Positions 17,915 to 27,028 of a stretch of 64,000 bases of DNA are shown in pieces (positions within the stretch are counted from its first letter, which is position 1; every line of letters starts with the position of its first letter). Position numbers and translations under genes: made by a program. The notes under the pieces were generated by a model that saw only the letters and a program-made list of their open reading frames with translations, was not told the origin of the DNA and did no database searches. The stretch comes from Planctomycetota bacterium. Its GTDB lineage: Bacteria > Planctomycetota > UBA8108 > JACQVS01. The DNA is taken from NCBI GenBank assembly GCA_028280485.1, contig JANQLS010000097.1, forward strand, positions 1-64,000, given 5' to 3'.

Positions 17915-18176
17915 GAGCCGCCTGATTTCCTTAATTTAGGTTCGAGCTTAAAACGTGATTGGGATGGCTTACCTCTTATAAAACCGAAATTTTAACCTGA
18001 GGTAAACAGAGTGATTTTCAACTTTCTTAGAATTGTTCGCTGGGGTGTATTGACCCGGCTTAGGGATATCTCTATCTTGGCCGGTTGACTCCTTTTACCG
18101 TCCCTTAGAGATCGGCCCCCATAGCTAGGGCCCTGTGGTAGGGCCCCAGTCAATCCTGAAATCCTCCTGTACCGAG
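17915..18176. other. Divergent intergenic region
   Basis: 262 bp between the permease (minus) and the RNB exonuclease (plus), so it must hold two promoters. It is GC-richer near 18110-18150, where a hairpin lies. No consensus promoter could be assigned confidently. Confidence 0.4.
18125..18149 (+). promoter_or_regulatory. Hairpin in the RNB gene leader
   Basis: ctagggccc and gggccccag pair in 8 of 9 positions around the loop tgtggta. It lies 27 bp before the preferred start at 18177 and would fold in the 5' leader of the exoribonuclease mRNA. RNase genes are often autoregulated through leader structure, but a role here is only inferred. Confidence 0.4.
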
Positions 18177-20171
18177 ATGAGCTTAGACGCACTTTCAGCC
18201 TCCATTATCGAATTCTTAGATTCGGGGAAATTTAAGTTAGCCATGGTGATGGGTAAAGCGAAAGGGAAGCTTCAAGTTCGGGATTTAAATGGGAAGCAGC
18301 ACAAGGTTGGAGAACGCCAAATTTTAGTGGCGCATTCCGACAGCTCGCAGGAAGTCTCTGATCAAAAAATTAAGGAACTTGAAGAGCAGATTCAATCCGT
18401 CGTTGAGGAATTGGATACAGAGCTCTTATGGGAATCGGTCAGCGATGATCTTCAAGAGCAAAACTTAGAGAAACTCACCGAAAGCTATTTTGGTTCTCAG
18501 TCGAGTGTCGAACAATCTGCGATCTTAAGAGCCACATTCTCAGATCCGGTTCACTTCAAAGTTAAAGGAAAAAGCGTTACCCCCAGAAGTCCTGAGCAAG
18601 TAGAAGAACAGATCAGGATTTTAAAGAAGCGGGAAGAGAAGCGTCGACACAAAGCTAAGGGGATCGCTTGGCTTGAAGAAATTTTTAATCGAGATAGCTA
18701 CAGTGGATCGTTCCCTGATGATTTAATCGATCTGATACGGGCTTACGAAACATTCATTTGGGAAAACAAAGATCACGCTTCTCTTCAGTGGTTGAGAGAA
18801 GTAGAAAATGCTCCACGAGGGCAAGAGCTTAAAAGGACAGTGATCGAAGTCCTCAAGCATGCGGGTCGAATCGATCCTGATGCTGATCAACGACTTCTAT
18901 TAGCCGGAATTCGAGAAGATTTTTCTGAACCCCTGCAAGCATTAGCTGAGGGCATCGACGCATTCAAAGATTTCCCTTCTGAGCGTGAAGATTTTAGAAC
19001 TCTCCAATCCTTCTCCATCGACGATCCAGAGACCGAAGATATCGATGACGCTATCAGCTTCGAAGAACTTGAAGAAGGATATCGTTTGGGAATTCACATC
19101 GCAGACGTGGCCCACTTTGTCGAAAAAGATTCACCTTTAGATCATGAAGCCCATCGTCGTGGTGCTTCGATTTATCTTCCTCACCTCCGAGTTCCGATGT
19201 TTCCCCGAAGGCTCTCCTCCAACTTGACGAGTTTGGTTGCGAAAGAAGATCGCCCCTCGATGAGTCTCATTGTGGAGTTAGATCAAAAATTGAACATCGA
19301 AAGCTGGCGATTTACCCGCGCAGCCGTTCACGTTCAACACCGACTGAATTACGAAGAAGCCGATGCGAGAATTGACGGGGAGCCTGGGGATGTCTTGGAT
19401 CGTTACTTAAAAAAGATTTTCGAATTTACACAAAGCTTAGAAGCCCAGCGAGGTGAAAAGGGGGCGTTACTCTTCAATCGAAATGAGCTCAAAGTACAAG
19501 TCGTCGAAGAGCAGGTCGAGGTTTCAGTTGTCGACGGTGATTCACCTTCAAGAGCCATGGTGAGCGAGCTGATGGTTTTGATGAACTCCTTTGCGGCTCT
19601 TTATTGCCGAGAGAATGAAATCCCCTGTTTATTTCGGACTCAAGATGCCCCCGAAGAAAATATCGATATTCCTGAAGATTACGATCCCATTCGCATGGAT
19701 CAAATTTTTCGATCCTTAAAACGAAGTCGAGTGACTCTTCATGCCGGTACTCACGCCGGCTTAGGATTGAAAGAGTACACTCAAATTACCTCTCCGATTC
19801 GTCGATACCAAGATCTTGCCGTTCAACGACAAATGGTAGCTCACATGGCGGGGGAAGATCTTCCTTACACCGATCAAGAGTTATTGCAAATATTAACCAC
19901 CGTTCAAATGGTGGAAGGGGAAAACCGACACCTCGAACGAGAGGCCACCCAATTTTATACTTATTTATTTATTCAACGAGAGCTTCAAGATCAATCGCTC
20001 CCTGCCATCGTCGTAAATCAATTAACCGGTGCTTTTTTGATTGAACTCACCGAATGGTTTATTCGAGGGAAGTTGGTGACGCCTCAATCACTAGAGCTTG
20101 GTGATGAAGTTCAAGTTCAAGTACGAGATGTAATTCCTGAAGAGGAAGTCCTCGTTTTTGAATTAATGTAA
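18177..20171 (+). CDS. RNB-family (RNase II/R-like) 3'-5' exoribonuclease
   Basis: 664 aa. The central RNB domain starts near residue 280 with FSIDDPETEDIDDAIS, carrying the metal-binding aspartates, and continues with YRLGIHIADVAHFVEK, RGASIYLPHLRVPMFPRRLS and TSPIRRYQDLAVQRQM, all RNase II family hallmarks. Such enzymes degrade RNA processively from the 3' end. The N-terminal 270 residues are not the usual cold-shock pair of RNase R, and no full S1 domain follows the catalytic part, only about 55 residues. This fits the short RNase II-like group of cyanobacteria and plastids better than RNase R. ATG 18177 is preferred over GTG 18135, which overlaps the leader hairpin. Confidence 0.9.
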   Translation: MSLDALSASIIEFLDSGKFKLAMVMGKAKGKLQVRDLNGKQHKVGERQILVAHSDSSQEVSDQKIKELEEQIQSVVEELDTELLWESVSDDLQEQNLEKLTESYFGSQSSVEQSAILRATFSDPVHFKVKGKSVTPRSPEQVEEQIRILKKREEKRRHKAKGIAWLEEIFNRDSYSGSFPDDLIDLIRAYETFIWENKDHASLQWLREVENAPRGQELKRTVIEVLKHAGRIDPDADQRLLLAGIREDFSEPLQALAEGIDAFKDFPSEREDFRTLQSFSIDDPETEDIDDAISFEELEEGYRLGIHIADVAHFVEKDSPLDHEAHRRGASIYLPHLRVPMFPRRLSSNLTSLVAKEDRPSMSLIVELDQKLNIESWRFTRAAVHVQHRLNYEEADARIDGEPGDVLDRYLKKIFEFTQSLEAQRGEKGALLFNRNELKVQVVEEQVEVSVVDGDSPSRAMVSELMVLMNSFAALYCRENEIPCLFRTQDAPEENIDIPEDYDPIRMDQIFRSLKRSRVTLHAGTHAGLGLKEYTQITSPIRRYQDLAVQRQMVAHMAGEDLPYTDQELLQILTTVQMVEGENRHLEREATQFYTYLFIQRELQDQSLPAIVVNQLTGAFLIELTEWFIRGKLVTPQSLELGDEVQVQVRDVIPEEEVLVFELM

Positions 20172-20209
20172 CTCGTATTTTATCGGTTGTGAATAATTTT
20201 GCAATTCAT

Positions 20210-20352
20210 TAACTAGCCCGGAGCGTAAGCGACGGGATGCGTCATCGTGATAAAGTTCAATTTAGAATGTTCTAATAGAAAGCTTAGACATTTAGATTCC
20301 ACCGATTGAACACTTTTGCATTATCCCGTCGTTTACGCTCCGGGCTAGTTAA
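20210..20352. repeat. REPIN-like element R1
   Basis: 143 bp. The left arm begins TTAACTAGCCCGGAGCG and ends GCGACGGG; the right arm is its near-perfect reverse complement, ending GGGCTAGTTAA. Each arm can itself fold (CCCG...CGGG), as in REP sequences. The 85-bp centre is AT-rich and unlike that of the other copies. It lies 38 bp after the RNB gene stop. Confidence 0.9.
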
Positions 20353-20468
20353 TTTTGGTGCGAGATATTGAGGTGTGCCGACCACTTTGAAAAAGAATGT
20401 TTAAGTCTTTCAAAGCAAATTCCTATATATTGAAGCTTTAATAATCACCCTTCACAGGAAAACTATTT

Positions 20469-22772
20469 ATGAATCGTTGCGCTATTATTTTCATTCTTTT
20501 TGCATGCAATCTATTCACACTGAATGCCCAACCCATCCCCGAAGGAAAAAATCTAGACTGGGAAGGGGACATCACTTCACGTTTAGTCTCTCAAGCGGAC
20601 TCTTTTCTATTAAAAGAAATCGAAAAATCAAAGGCACGCCGAGATCAACTCTGGGCTCAAGCTTCGAATGATCCAAAATCTTTTAAGCAAGAACGAATCG
20701 ATCGATTGAAGTACATGCTCGGCGTACGGGATGAAAGAGTTTCAAACCCCTCCATCGAATTTGTTCAAACCTTAAAGCGATCTTCAATAAGAGGGGAAAA
20801 TAAAAGGTTTACCGCTCATGCGGTTCGTTGGCCCGTGATGAAGGGAGTTACCGGGGAAGGATTGTTACTCGTCCCTCACAGTAAGGAGATTATCGCCAAT
20901 ATTATTATGATCCCCGATGCTGATCAGTCTCCGGAACAGCAGGCGGGTTTAGTCCAAGGAATAAAAGAGCAAAGCCAGTTTGCTAAGCGACTCGCAGAAT
21001 ATAATTGTCGTGTTCTCATTCCGACATTGATCAATAGAAAGACCGAACTTTCTAACACGATGAATGGGAAAAGAAAAACGGGCTTAACTCATCGTGAATA
21101 TCTTTACCGACCATCCTTCGAGTTGGGCCGACACATCATCGGATACGAAATTCAAAAAGTACTCGCAGCCGCCGATGCCTTTGAAGACAAAGAAAAGCCA
21201 TTACCCTTGGGAGTTGTCGGCTACGGTGAAGGGGGATTGATCGCGCTTCATGCCTCGGCATTGGACGAACGATTTAAATCGACTTGGATCTCAGGATATT
21301 TCGGTCCTCGAGAAGGGGCGTGGAAAGAGCCCATCGAAAGAAATGTTTTTGGCCTTTTAGAAGAATTTTCAGATGCCGAAGTGGGGGCATTGATTGCCCC
21401 GAGGAGTTTAGTCATCGAAAAAAGTGTTTGGCCCAAGGCACAAGTGCCTCCAAATACTCGGGGAGGACCAGGGGTTCTTAAATCTCCCAGTGGGAGAGTT
21501 CATGGTGAATATCAAAGACTTTTAGATCTCAGTAAGACCCTGACTAAGAATGTAGATGCCACCTTTGTCGGCCTTCAAAAGAAAGATGTTCAGCCCTATC
21601 AAGAAGATGCCTTTATGGAGTTCTTCCGTGGTTTCAAATCAGCGTATAACTTTAGTTTTCAAATCACCAAGCCCGAGTCGTTTGTAGAGAAAGGCGATAT
21701 TTCTTCACGTCACAAAAGACAATTCGATGAAATTGAAGCCCATACCCAGGCCGTACTTGTCGAAAGCCAATACACTCGAAACAACTTCATGAATAAGGTT
21801 CACCGGAGTGGAGACCTTAAAAAATTTGAAGCATCGATTGAGGGCTATCGAAAGTTTTTCTACGAAGAGATCATCGGTAAGTTTGATCATTCCTTAGTTT
21901 CTCCCAACCCACGACTTCGAAAGGTTTCAGAGACCGACAAGGTCGTTGGCTATGAAGTCGTTTTAGATGTCTTCGACGAAATTTTTGCGTATGGGATTTT
22001 ACTTTTGCCAAAAGATCTCAAGGCGAGTGAAAAACGCCCGGTAGTGGTATGCCAACACGGATTGGAAGGGCGACCCAACGATTTGGCCGACCCCAACAAA
22101 TTTCATAAGGCCTACAACCAGTATGCGATTCGCTTGACGGAACGAGGCTTCATTACTTTCTCTCCCCAAAATCTCTACATCTTCAGAGACCGCTTTCGAT
22201 CCCTTCAACGTAAAGGAAATTTGATCAAGAAAACCTTATTTTCGATCATCGTTCCTCAGCACCAACAAATCGTGAATTGGCTTTCCGCCCAACCCTTTGT
22301 GGATTCAAAACGCATCGCCTTTTATGGATTATCTTACGGTGGAAAAACGGCGATGCGGGTTCCTCCCTTAGTGAAGGAGTATTGTTTATCGATTTGCTCT
22401 GCCGATTTCAATGAGTGGGTTTGGAAGAACGCTTCGACTCGAAGTGGATACAGTTACGTATCCACCGGGGAATACGAAATCTTCGAATTCGATTTAGGCT
22501 CCACCTTTAACTACGCGGAAATGGCAGCGTTAATCGCTCCGCGACCCTTCATGGTAGAGCGCGGTCACCACGATGGCGTCGCCCCCGATTGGACGGTAGC
22601 CTTCGAATTCGCCAAAGTAAGAAAGCTCTATTCAGATCTCAATATTCCGGAGCGCACACGAATCGAATACTTCAAAGGCCCTCACACGATTCATGGTGTG
22701 GGTACATTCGAATTTCTACACGAAAAGCTCGATTGGCCGATGAAGGAGAAGCCGAAGTCGCTTATAAGATGA
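20469..22772 (+). CDS. Exported protein with two alpha/beta-hydrolase domains
   Basis: 767 aa; AGGA upstream supports ATG 20469. The signal peptide is IIFILFACNLFTLNAQ. The second half (about residues 430-760) is an acetyl-xylan-esterase/dipeptidyl-peptidase-like alpha/beta hydrolase: RPVVVCQHGLEGRPND near 530, nucleophile elbow YGLSYGGKTAMR with Ser622, MAALIAPRPFMVERG near 690, and GPHTIHGVG near 738 with the candidate His. The first half (about 110-400) has the same layout (NIIMIPDADQSPEQQ, ALIAPRSLVIEK), but its elbow is VGYGEGG, with Gly253 where the nucleophilic Ser should be. Domain 1 is therefore probably non-catalytic. Likely a periplasmic carbohydrate esterase or peptidase; substrate unknown. 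Confidence 0.8.
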   Translation: MNRCAIIFILFACNLFTLNAQPIPEGKNLDWEGDITSRLVSQADSFLLKEIEKSKARRDQLWAQASNDPKSFKQERIDRLKYMLGVRDERVSNPSIEFVQTLKRSSIRGENKRFTAHAVRWPVMKGVTGEGLLLVPHSKEIIANIIMIPDADQSPEQQAGLVQGIKEQSQFAKRLAEYNCRVLIPTLINRKTELSNTMNGKRKTGLTHREYLYRPSFELGRHIIGYEIQKVLAAADAFEDKEKPLPLGVVGYGEGGLIALHASALDERFKSTWISGYFGPREGAWKEPIERNVFGLLEEFSDAEVGALIAPRSLVIEKSVWPKAQVPPNTRGGPGVLKSPSGRVHGEYQRLLDLSKTLTKNVDATFVGLQKKDVQPYQEDAFMEFFRGFKSAYNFSFQITKPESFVEKGDISSRHKRQFDEIEAHTQAVLVESQYTRNNFMNKVHRSGDLKKFEASIEGYRKFFYEEIIGKFDHSLVSPNPRLRKVSETDKVVGYEVVLDVFDEIFAYGILLLPKDLKASEKRPVVVCQHGLEGRPNDLADPNKFHKAYNQYAIRLTERGFITFSPQNLYIFRDRFRSLQRKGNLIKKTLFSIIVPQHQQIVNWLSAQPFVDSKRIAFYGLSYGGKTAMRVPPLVKEYCLSICSADFNEWVWKNASTRSGYSYVSTGEYEIFEFDLGSTFNYAEMAALIAPRPFMVERGHHDGVAPDWTVAFEFAKVRKLYSDLNIPERTRIEYFKGPHTIHGVGTFEFLHEKLDWPMKEKPKSLIR

Positions 22773-22797
22773 AACCGAGCCTAAACTCGTTTAGCCA

Positions 22798-22821
22798 GTA
22801 GCCAAATTCGTCAGAATTTGG
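22798..22821 (+). repeat. Short palindromic repeat, copy 2
   Basis: gtagccaaattc followed by gtcagaatttgg, related to 856-879 and 62702-62729. It lies in the 76-bp gap between the hydrolase and the next gene. Confidence 0.5.
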
Positions 22822-22848
22822 ACGCGGAAAACTTAAATGAATTAAAGA

Positions 22849-23997
22849 ATGAAGAGAAAGCTCCTCGTCCTCCTCTTATTCATATTCTCAGCTCTTGGAA
22901 TCTATCTCTTTTTAGAGTGGGCGCAAGATATTGGAGAACCGCCTAAAGATCCGCCTTTACCCAATCCGAATGCCTATGAATTATTAATAGAATTAGCAGA
23001 GCAAATCGATGAACAGAAACTTGATTACATTGAACGGGAGTTTTTGGTTTTCGATGATGAAATCCTTGAACACATTGAAGAAAAGACTTCATTAGCAGTA
23101 CGATCTAAATGGCTTCAATCTAAGGAGACTCAGGAATACTTAAAGCTACTTAAAGGCCTTGTTCAAGCTAACGAGCCTCTTCTTAAAAAATTACCCAATA
23201 TTCTTGTACATGATTCAAGGATTCCGGTTATTTACCAAAATAATACGATTTTTATCGATAGATTATATGATGCGAGAAGACTCCAAAGACTTTTAGAAAA
23301 ATTTAGTTTTTATCATATTACAAATAGTGATTATGACAAAGCCGGCGATTCTTTAATTTTCATCCTTAAGATTTCAGAAAAGATGATCTATGGGGGAATG
23401 ATGGTAGACAGGTTGGTAACCCACGCTATTTATCACATCGGTTGTGGTGAATTGTGGAAAATTTTTATAAAGCTTGATCTGAAAAAGATGAAAGAAATTG
23501 TTCAAATGATGGAAGGCCATCTAGAAAAATTTAGTGATCAAAGCGAGTACAAAAAAATAATAAAAAGAGATCAGTACTTTGAAGCCAAAAACGTCAGCAT
23601 TATCGATAAGGTTAAATTCAAGATTGCCGGCAGGCCATCTCAAGAAGATTTAGATAATATGGAAAATCACAATCTCATGGAAACGAGCTTGTATCTTCTT
23701 GAATTTGCTAAGTTGGCTTACTTAAAAGAGCACGGAACTCATATTAAAGATTTAAATGATTTAGTGCCTAAGTATTTGAAATCTATTCCGAAAGATCCCT
23801 TTGGAGATGGGCCTTTTAAAATGAAAATTTTAAAAGATGGTTCTACACGAATTTACTCTGTTGGGCCCGATGGTAAACATCACAATGGATCGTGTGAATG
23901 CGATGAGGATAAGCGTTATTTTTGTATTAAGGAAAGCTGCGATTACTTTTTAAGAAAGCCTCAACCCATCTTTGAAATCAGAGATTTTAAAAAGTAA
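22849..23997 (+). CDS. Membrane-anchored protein of unknown function with GspG-like C-terminus
   Basis: 382 aa. One N-terminal transmembrane segment (LLVLLLFIFSALGIYLFLEW) is followed by a proline-rich linker (EPPKDPPLPNPNA) and a long helical body. The last 80 residues read LNDLVPKYLKSIPKDPFGDGPF and then TRIYSVGPDGKHHNG, the pattern of the C-terminal region of type II secretion pseudopilins (GspG). In planctomycetes this motif often ends stand-alone membrane proteins of unknown role. A Cys cluster (CECDEDKRYFCIKESC) is close to the C-terminus. The coding sequence is visibly richer in A/T and Lys/Ile codons than the neighbours, which may point to transfer. Confidence 0.65.
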   Translation: MKRKLLVLLLFIFSALGIYLFLEWAQDIGEPPKDPPLPNPNAYELLIELAEQIDEQKLDYIEREFLVFDDEILEHIEEKTSLAVRSKWLQSKETQEYLKLLKGLVQANEPLLKKLPNILVHDSRIPVIYQNNTIFIDRLYDARRLQRLLEKFSFYHITNSDYDKAGDSLIFILKISEKMIYGGMMVDRLVTHAIYHIGCGELWKIFIKLDLKKMKEIVQMMEGHLEKFSDQSEYKKIIKRDQYFEAKNVSIIDKVKFKIAGRPSQEDLDNMENHNLMETSLYLLEFAKLAYLKEHGTHIKDLNDLVPKYLKSIPKDPFGDGPFKMKILKDGSTRIYSVGPDGKHHNGSCECDEDKRYFCIKESCDYFLRKPQPIFEIRDFKK

Positions 23998-24037
23998 TTG
24001 CCGAAACCAGGGCTGTAATTTTGTTATCGAATTTCCA

Positions 24038-24190
24038 TTAACTAGCCCGAAGCGCTAGCGAGGGGACGAAACGTTGCATGGGTTTCAAATAGCTTTAATC
24101 TACGAGTTTTGGATCTGATTCAACCCTGCCATTAAGCAACTTTAATGCTTTCTTTTCCATTTACCCTCGCTAGCGCTTCGGGCTAGTTAA
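24038..24190. repeat. REPIN-like element R2
   Basis: 153 bp. The left arm is TTAACTAGCCCGAAGCGC then TAGCGAGGG; the right arm is the reverse complement ending CGGGCTAGTTAA. Both arms carry the GAAGCGCTAGCGAGGG variant, so they match each other better than they match R1. Confidence 0.9.
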
Positions 24191-24350
24191 ATGGTTTGCT
24201 TAGTATCAGTATGCGCGGAGGAATATTAATAAATCCAAAATTCATGGCTGCGTCGCGTGTCGCTCAAGTCAAAGTAGCATAGTTGAGGCAATCCATTTTA
24301 TTGAACAGATCATTTCTTATACTAGGTCCAATGCTTCACTAACGTAAAAC

Positions 24351-24367
24351 GGCACACAGCGTGTGCC
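24351..24367. repeat. Short perfect hairpin
   Basis: ggcacac-agc-gtgtgcc, a perfect 7-bp stem followed by tactac. There is no T-tract, so it is not a terminator. Confidence 0.5.
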
Positions 24368-24472
24368 TACTACCTTAATTCACTAAAATCTTCTGGCTCA
24401 CTTATTCCTTCCTCTGTACTATCTCTTCAATTACTGAGCTTAATTTTTCTCAAACTGAATAAATAGAAGCAC

Positions 24473-25819
24473 ATGATCTTTCTCGCCCAAGAACCCGATA
24501 TCTCCCCTGAAGCGCAAGAATCACAAACCAATGGTCTGACTGAGATCTTGAGTAGCTTCAAGACGGATAACCCACTTGAAGTGATTTTAAGAGATCAGTT
24601 TTCGGAATGGGGTATCCCGGATTCACTGAACGAACTTACCGTCACGGGGACTCTCATCGTAGTTTCCTTATTAATCGCACTGATTTCCTATTGGTTTGCT
24701 CGAAGTATTTTGCTACGGGGAGTACGGGCACTTATCCATCGCAGTGAAAATAAATGGGACGACATGCTCAAAGAAGCCAAGGTCTTCGAGCGACTCTCGT
24801 TTTTCGTTCCAGTACTTATGCTTTCGATTGTCCTACCATCGTTATTTTCGGTCGACTCATCGGTTGCTGAGTTTGTTCGTCGCGTGACATTAGCGATGAT
24901 CGTCCTGATGGGAGTACGAGTTCTCTATTCAATCCTCGATGGAGTTGCCGGAATCTATCGAACTTTTGATGTCGCTCAAGAACGCCCCATCCGAAGTTTT
25001 CTTCAAGTCGTTAAGATCTTTTTGGGGGTGTTTGCAGGAATTCTGATCGTCGCTTCACTCATGGATGAATCTCCCTGGGGAATCCTCAGTGGAGTCGGTG
25101 CGATGACGGCAATCATCTTATTGATCTTTAAAGATTCGATTCTCGGCTTCGTAGCAAGTCTTCAGCTTGCAGCTCACAACATCGTTCAAATTGGTGATTG
25201 GGTTGAGATCCCGAAATACAACATCGATGGTGATGTCATCGAGATCTCGTTGAATACCGTAAAGGTTCGAAACTTCGACCGTACCATCAGCACAGTTCCC
25301 ACGTATTCTTTGATGGGAGAGACCCTCAAAAACTGGCGGGGGATGCAAGAGTCGGGGGGAAGGCGAATCAAACGATCCTTAGCGATCGATATGAACTCGG
25401 TCAAATTCTTAGAAGCCAAAGACATCGAAGGCTATAAACACTTCACGATTATCAGCGACTATCTCGATGAAAAGCTTAACGAGATCGAAAAGCATAACGA
25501 AGAGCTGAAGGTTAATGAGAAAGTTCCAGTCAATGGTCGTCGATTAACCAATTTGGGAACGTTTAGGCGTTATCTAAAGGAATATCTGCATCGCCATGAA
25601 ATGATCAATAAGAATATGACGCTTCTCGTTCGGTACTTGCAACCGAGTGCCAAGGGACTTCCCGTTGAAATCTATGTTTTCTCAAGCGATAAAAACTGGA
25701 TCAATTACGAAGGCATTTTAGCGGATATCTTCGATCACATTCTCGCCGCTGTACCTGAATTTGACTTAAGAGTCTTCCAAGTGCCCAGTGATAAAAATGG
25801 TGGCTGGGTAGAAACTTAG
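24473..25819 (+). CDS. MscS-family mechanosensitive ion channel (YbdG-like)
   Basis: 448 aa. Membrane segments near residues 60-80, 105-125, 135-150 and 175-200 precede the pore helix region GILSGVGAMTAIILLIFKDSILGFVASLQLAA (about 204-235). The MscS beta-domain signature QIGDWVEIPKYNIDGDVIEISLNTVKVRNFD follows near 240-270. Length and the extended C-terminal domain fit the YbdG/YnaI type (E. coli YbdG is about 415 aa) rather than small MscS. Such channels open on membrane tension and release solutes in hypo-osmotic shock. ATG 24473 is the first start. It stands alone. Confidence 0.92.
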   Translation: MIFLAQEPDISPEAQESQTNGLTEILSSFKTDNPLEVILRDQFSEWGIPDSLNELTVTGTLIVVSLLIALISYWFARSILLRGVRALIHRSENKWDDMLKEAKVFERLSFFVPVLMLSIVLPSLFSVDSSVAEFVRRVTLAMIVLMGVRVLYSILDGVAGIYRTFDVAQERPIRSFLQVVKIFLGVFAGILIVASLMDESPWGILSGVGAMTAIILLIFKDSILGFVASLQLAAHNIVQIGDWVEIPKYNIDGDVIEISLNTVKVRNFDRTISTVPTYSLMGETLKNWRGMQESGGRRIKRSLAIDMNSVKFLEAKDIEGYKHFTIISDYLDEKLNEIEKHNEELKVNEKVPVNGRRLTNLGTFRRYLKEYLHRHEMINKNMTLLVRYLQPSAKGLPVEIYVFSSDKNWINYEGILADIFDHILAAVPEFDLRVFQVPSDKNGGWVET

Positions 25820-25827
25820 GCCCATAC

Positions 25828-25990
25828 ATTTCAAGCCCGAAGCGTAAGCGAGGGTCAAGTTCTAATAGATTGATAAGCGCAGATAAATTTTTGGCTTCGC
25901 GCTAGCGCCGTTACCAAAACACCAACTAACCCAGAACTTGTTACTCGATTAAATCAATTCATTCACTCGCTAACGCTTAGCGCTTGAAAT
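25828..25990. repeat. REPIN-like element R3, overlapping the ATPase gene end
   Basis: The left arm ATTTCAAGCCCGAAGCG with TAAGCGAGGG pairs with a right arm whose reverse complement is ATTTCAAGCGCTAAGCG with TTAGCGAGTG. This is the ATTTCAAG-ended variant of the REP family. The right arm covers the last codons and the TAG stop (25970-25972) of the minus-strand ABC ATPase gene. A further cgcgctagcgcc palindrome lies inside. Confidence 0.8.
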
Positions 25991-26713
25991 GACTTCCCCG
26001 TCCTCAATCCGAATCACCCGATTCATCCGCTTGACGGCATCTTCACTGTGAGTTGCTAGCAGGAGAGTCACATTTTTCTCTTCCACCAAATCTAAAAGCA
26101 AATCAAGAACTTGCTGGCCTGCCTGTGAATCCAAGGCTCCCGTCGGTTCATCGGCTAATATAATTTTCGGGTCATTGATCAAGGCCCGGGCGATGGCGAC
26201 TCGCTGTTGTTGGCCTCCTGATAAGGAATCGGGGGGGGAATCTTTTCGGTCCGCCAGTCCAACTCGTTCGAGGAGCCTTAGGGCTCGATCGTTACTTTCA
26301 TTCATCGACTGACCCGCCAACCGAGCTGGAAGAGCCACGTTGTCGAGGGCCGAGAGGGTTGGGATCAAGTTAAACAGCTGGAAGACAAAGCCGGTTTCTT
26401 CTCGTCGATACTTTGAGGCTTCTCGATCGTTCAATTGAGAGAGATCTCGCCCCGCGACGATGACTTTGCCCTCAGACGGGGCATCCAAGGCGCCCACTAA
26501 ATGGAGTAAGGTGCTTTTCCCTGATCCGCTGGGGCCAACGATCGCTAGGGATTCTCCCTCCTGGATCGTCAGATTGACACCCTTTAATGCGGTGGTTTGG
26601 GCATCGGCAGAACCATAGCTGCGACCCACATTTTCTAAGTAAATCGTAGAGGTAATTTCGGACAAGGTTTTCAGAATCTGATTTTTAGAAGGAGGGACGG
26701 AAAAGAACTTCAT
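25970..26713 (-). CDS. LolD/AttE-type ABC transporter ATPase
   Basis: 247 aa. All ABC motifs are present in order: Walker A GPSGSGKST near residues 59-67, a Q-loop in GFVFQLFNLIPTLSALDNV, signature LSGGQQQRVAIARAL near 162, Walker B KIILADEP near 181, and H-loop LLATHSEDAVKRM near 221. This is the MacB/LolD subfamily that drives FtsX-type permeases. It has no permease beside it; the only one in the window is the AttFG-like protein at 15350-17914, so they may pair. The last seven residues (VISSAKR) are encoded by the right arm of REP element R3. ATG 26713 is the first start. Confidence 0.93.
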   Translation of the reverse strand: MKFFSVPPSKNQILKTLSEITSTIYLENVGRSYGSADAQTTALKGVNLTIQEGESLAIVGPSGSGKSTLLHLVGALDAPSEGKVIVAGRDLSQLNDREASKYRREETGFVFQLFNLIPTLSALDNVALPARLAGQSMNESNDRALRLLERVGLADRKDSPPDSLSGGQQQRVAIARALINDPKIILADEPTGALDSQAGQQVLDLLLDLVEEKNVTLLLATHSEDAVKRMNRVIRIEDGEVISSAKR

Positions 26714-27028
26714 CTTAGCTGATCCATCAGAGGGTTAAGTTTGTAGCATATTTCAGCCTAAAAGGGGATTTGCAAAATTCTTAGTCAGTTAACCGTTAAA
26801 AAATGGCGTCGATAACTCGATAGTAGAAATAGAGAGACTTTCTCTTAAGTGGTTTTGGCGGAAAGATCAAAAAGGGGTACAATACCTCGTTCCCGTCAGC
26901 TTCTCGGCCAAAGATTCACTTACCTCTGATTTCAGCCCGAAAAATCGGACCCAGAATTCGGCCCCAGAATTCGGCTTAGAAAATTGGCTTAGATCTATTC
27001 TTTAGACGACTGAGCACTTATCGATCGC
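26714..27028. other. Divergent intergenic region
   Basis: 315 bp between the ATPase gene (minus) and rnc (plus). Two near-copies of cccagaattcggc occur at 26951-26976. No promoter could be assigned with confidence. Confidence 0.35.

Larger units (their letters stand above)
23998..24472. other. Intergenic region with REPIN and hairpin
   Basis: 475 bp without a gene. It contains element R2 (24038-24190) and the hairpin at 24351-24367. The rest shows nothing recognisable. Confidence 0.5.

Noticed and set aside
24351..24367. Terminator after the GspG-like protein
   Set aside because: A perfect short hairpin but no T-tract, and it is more than 350 bp from the stop.
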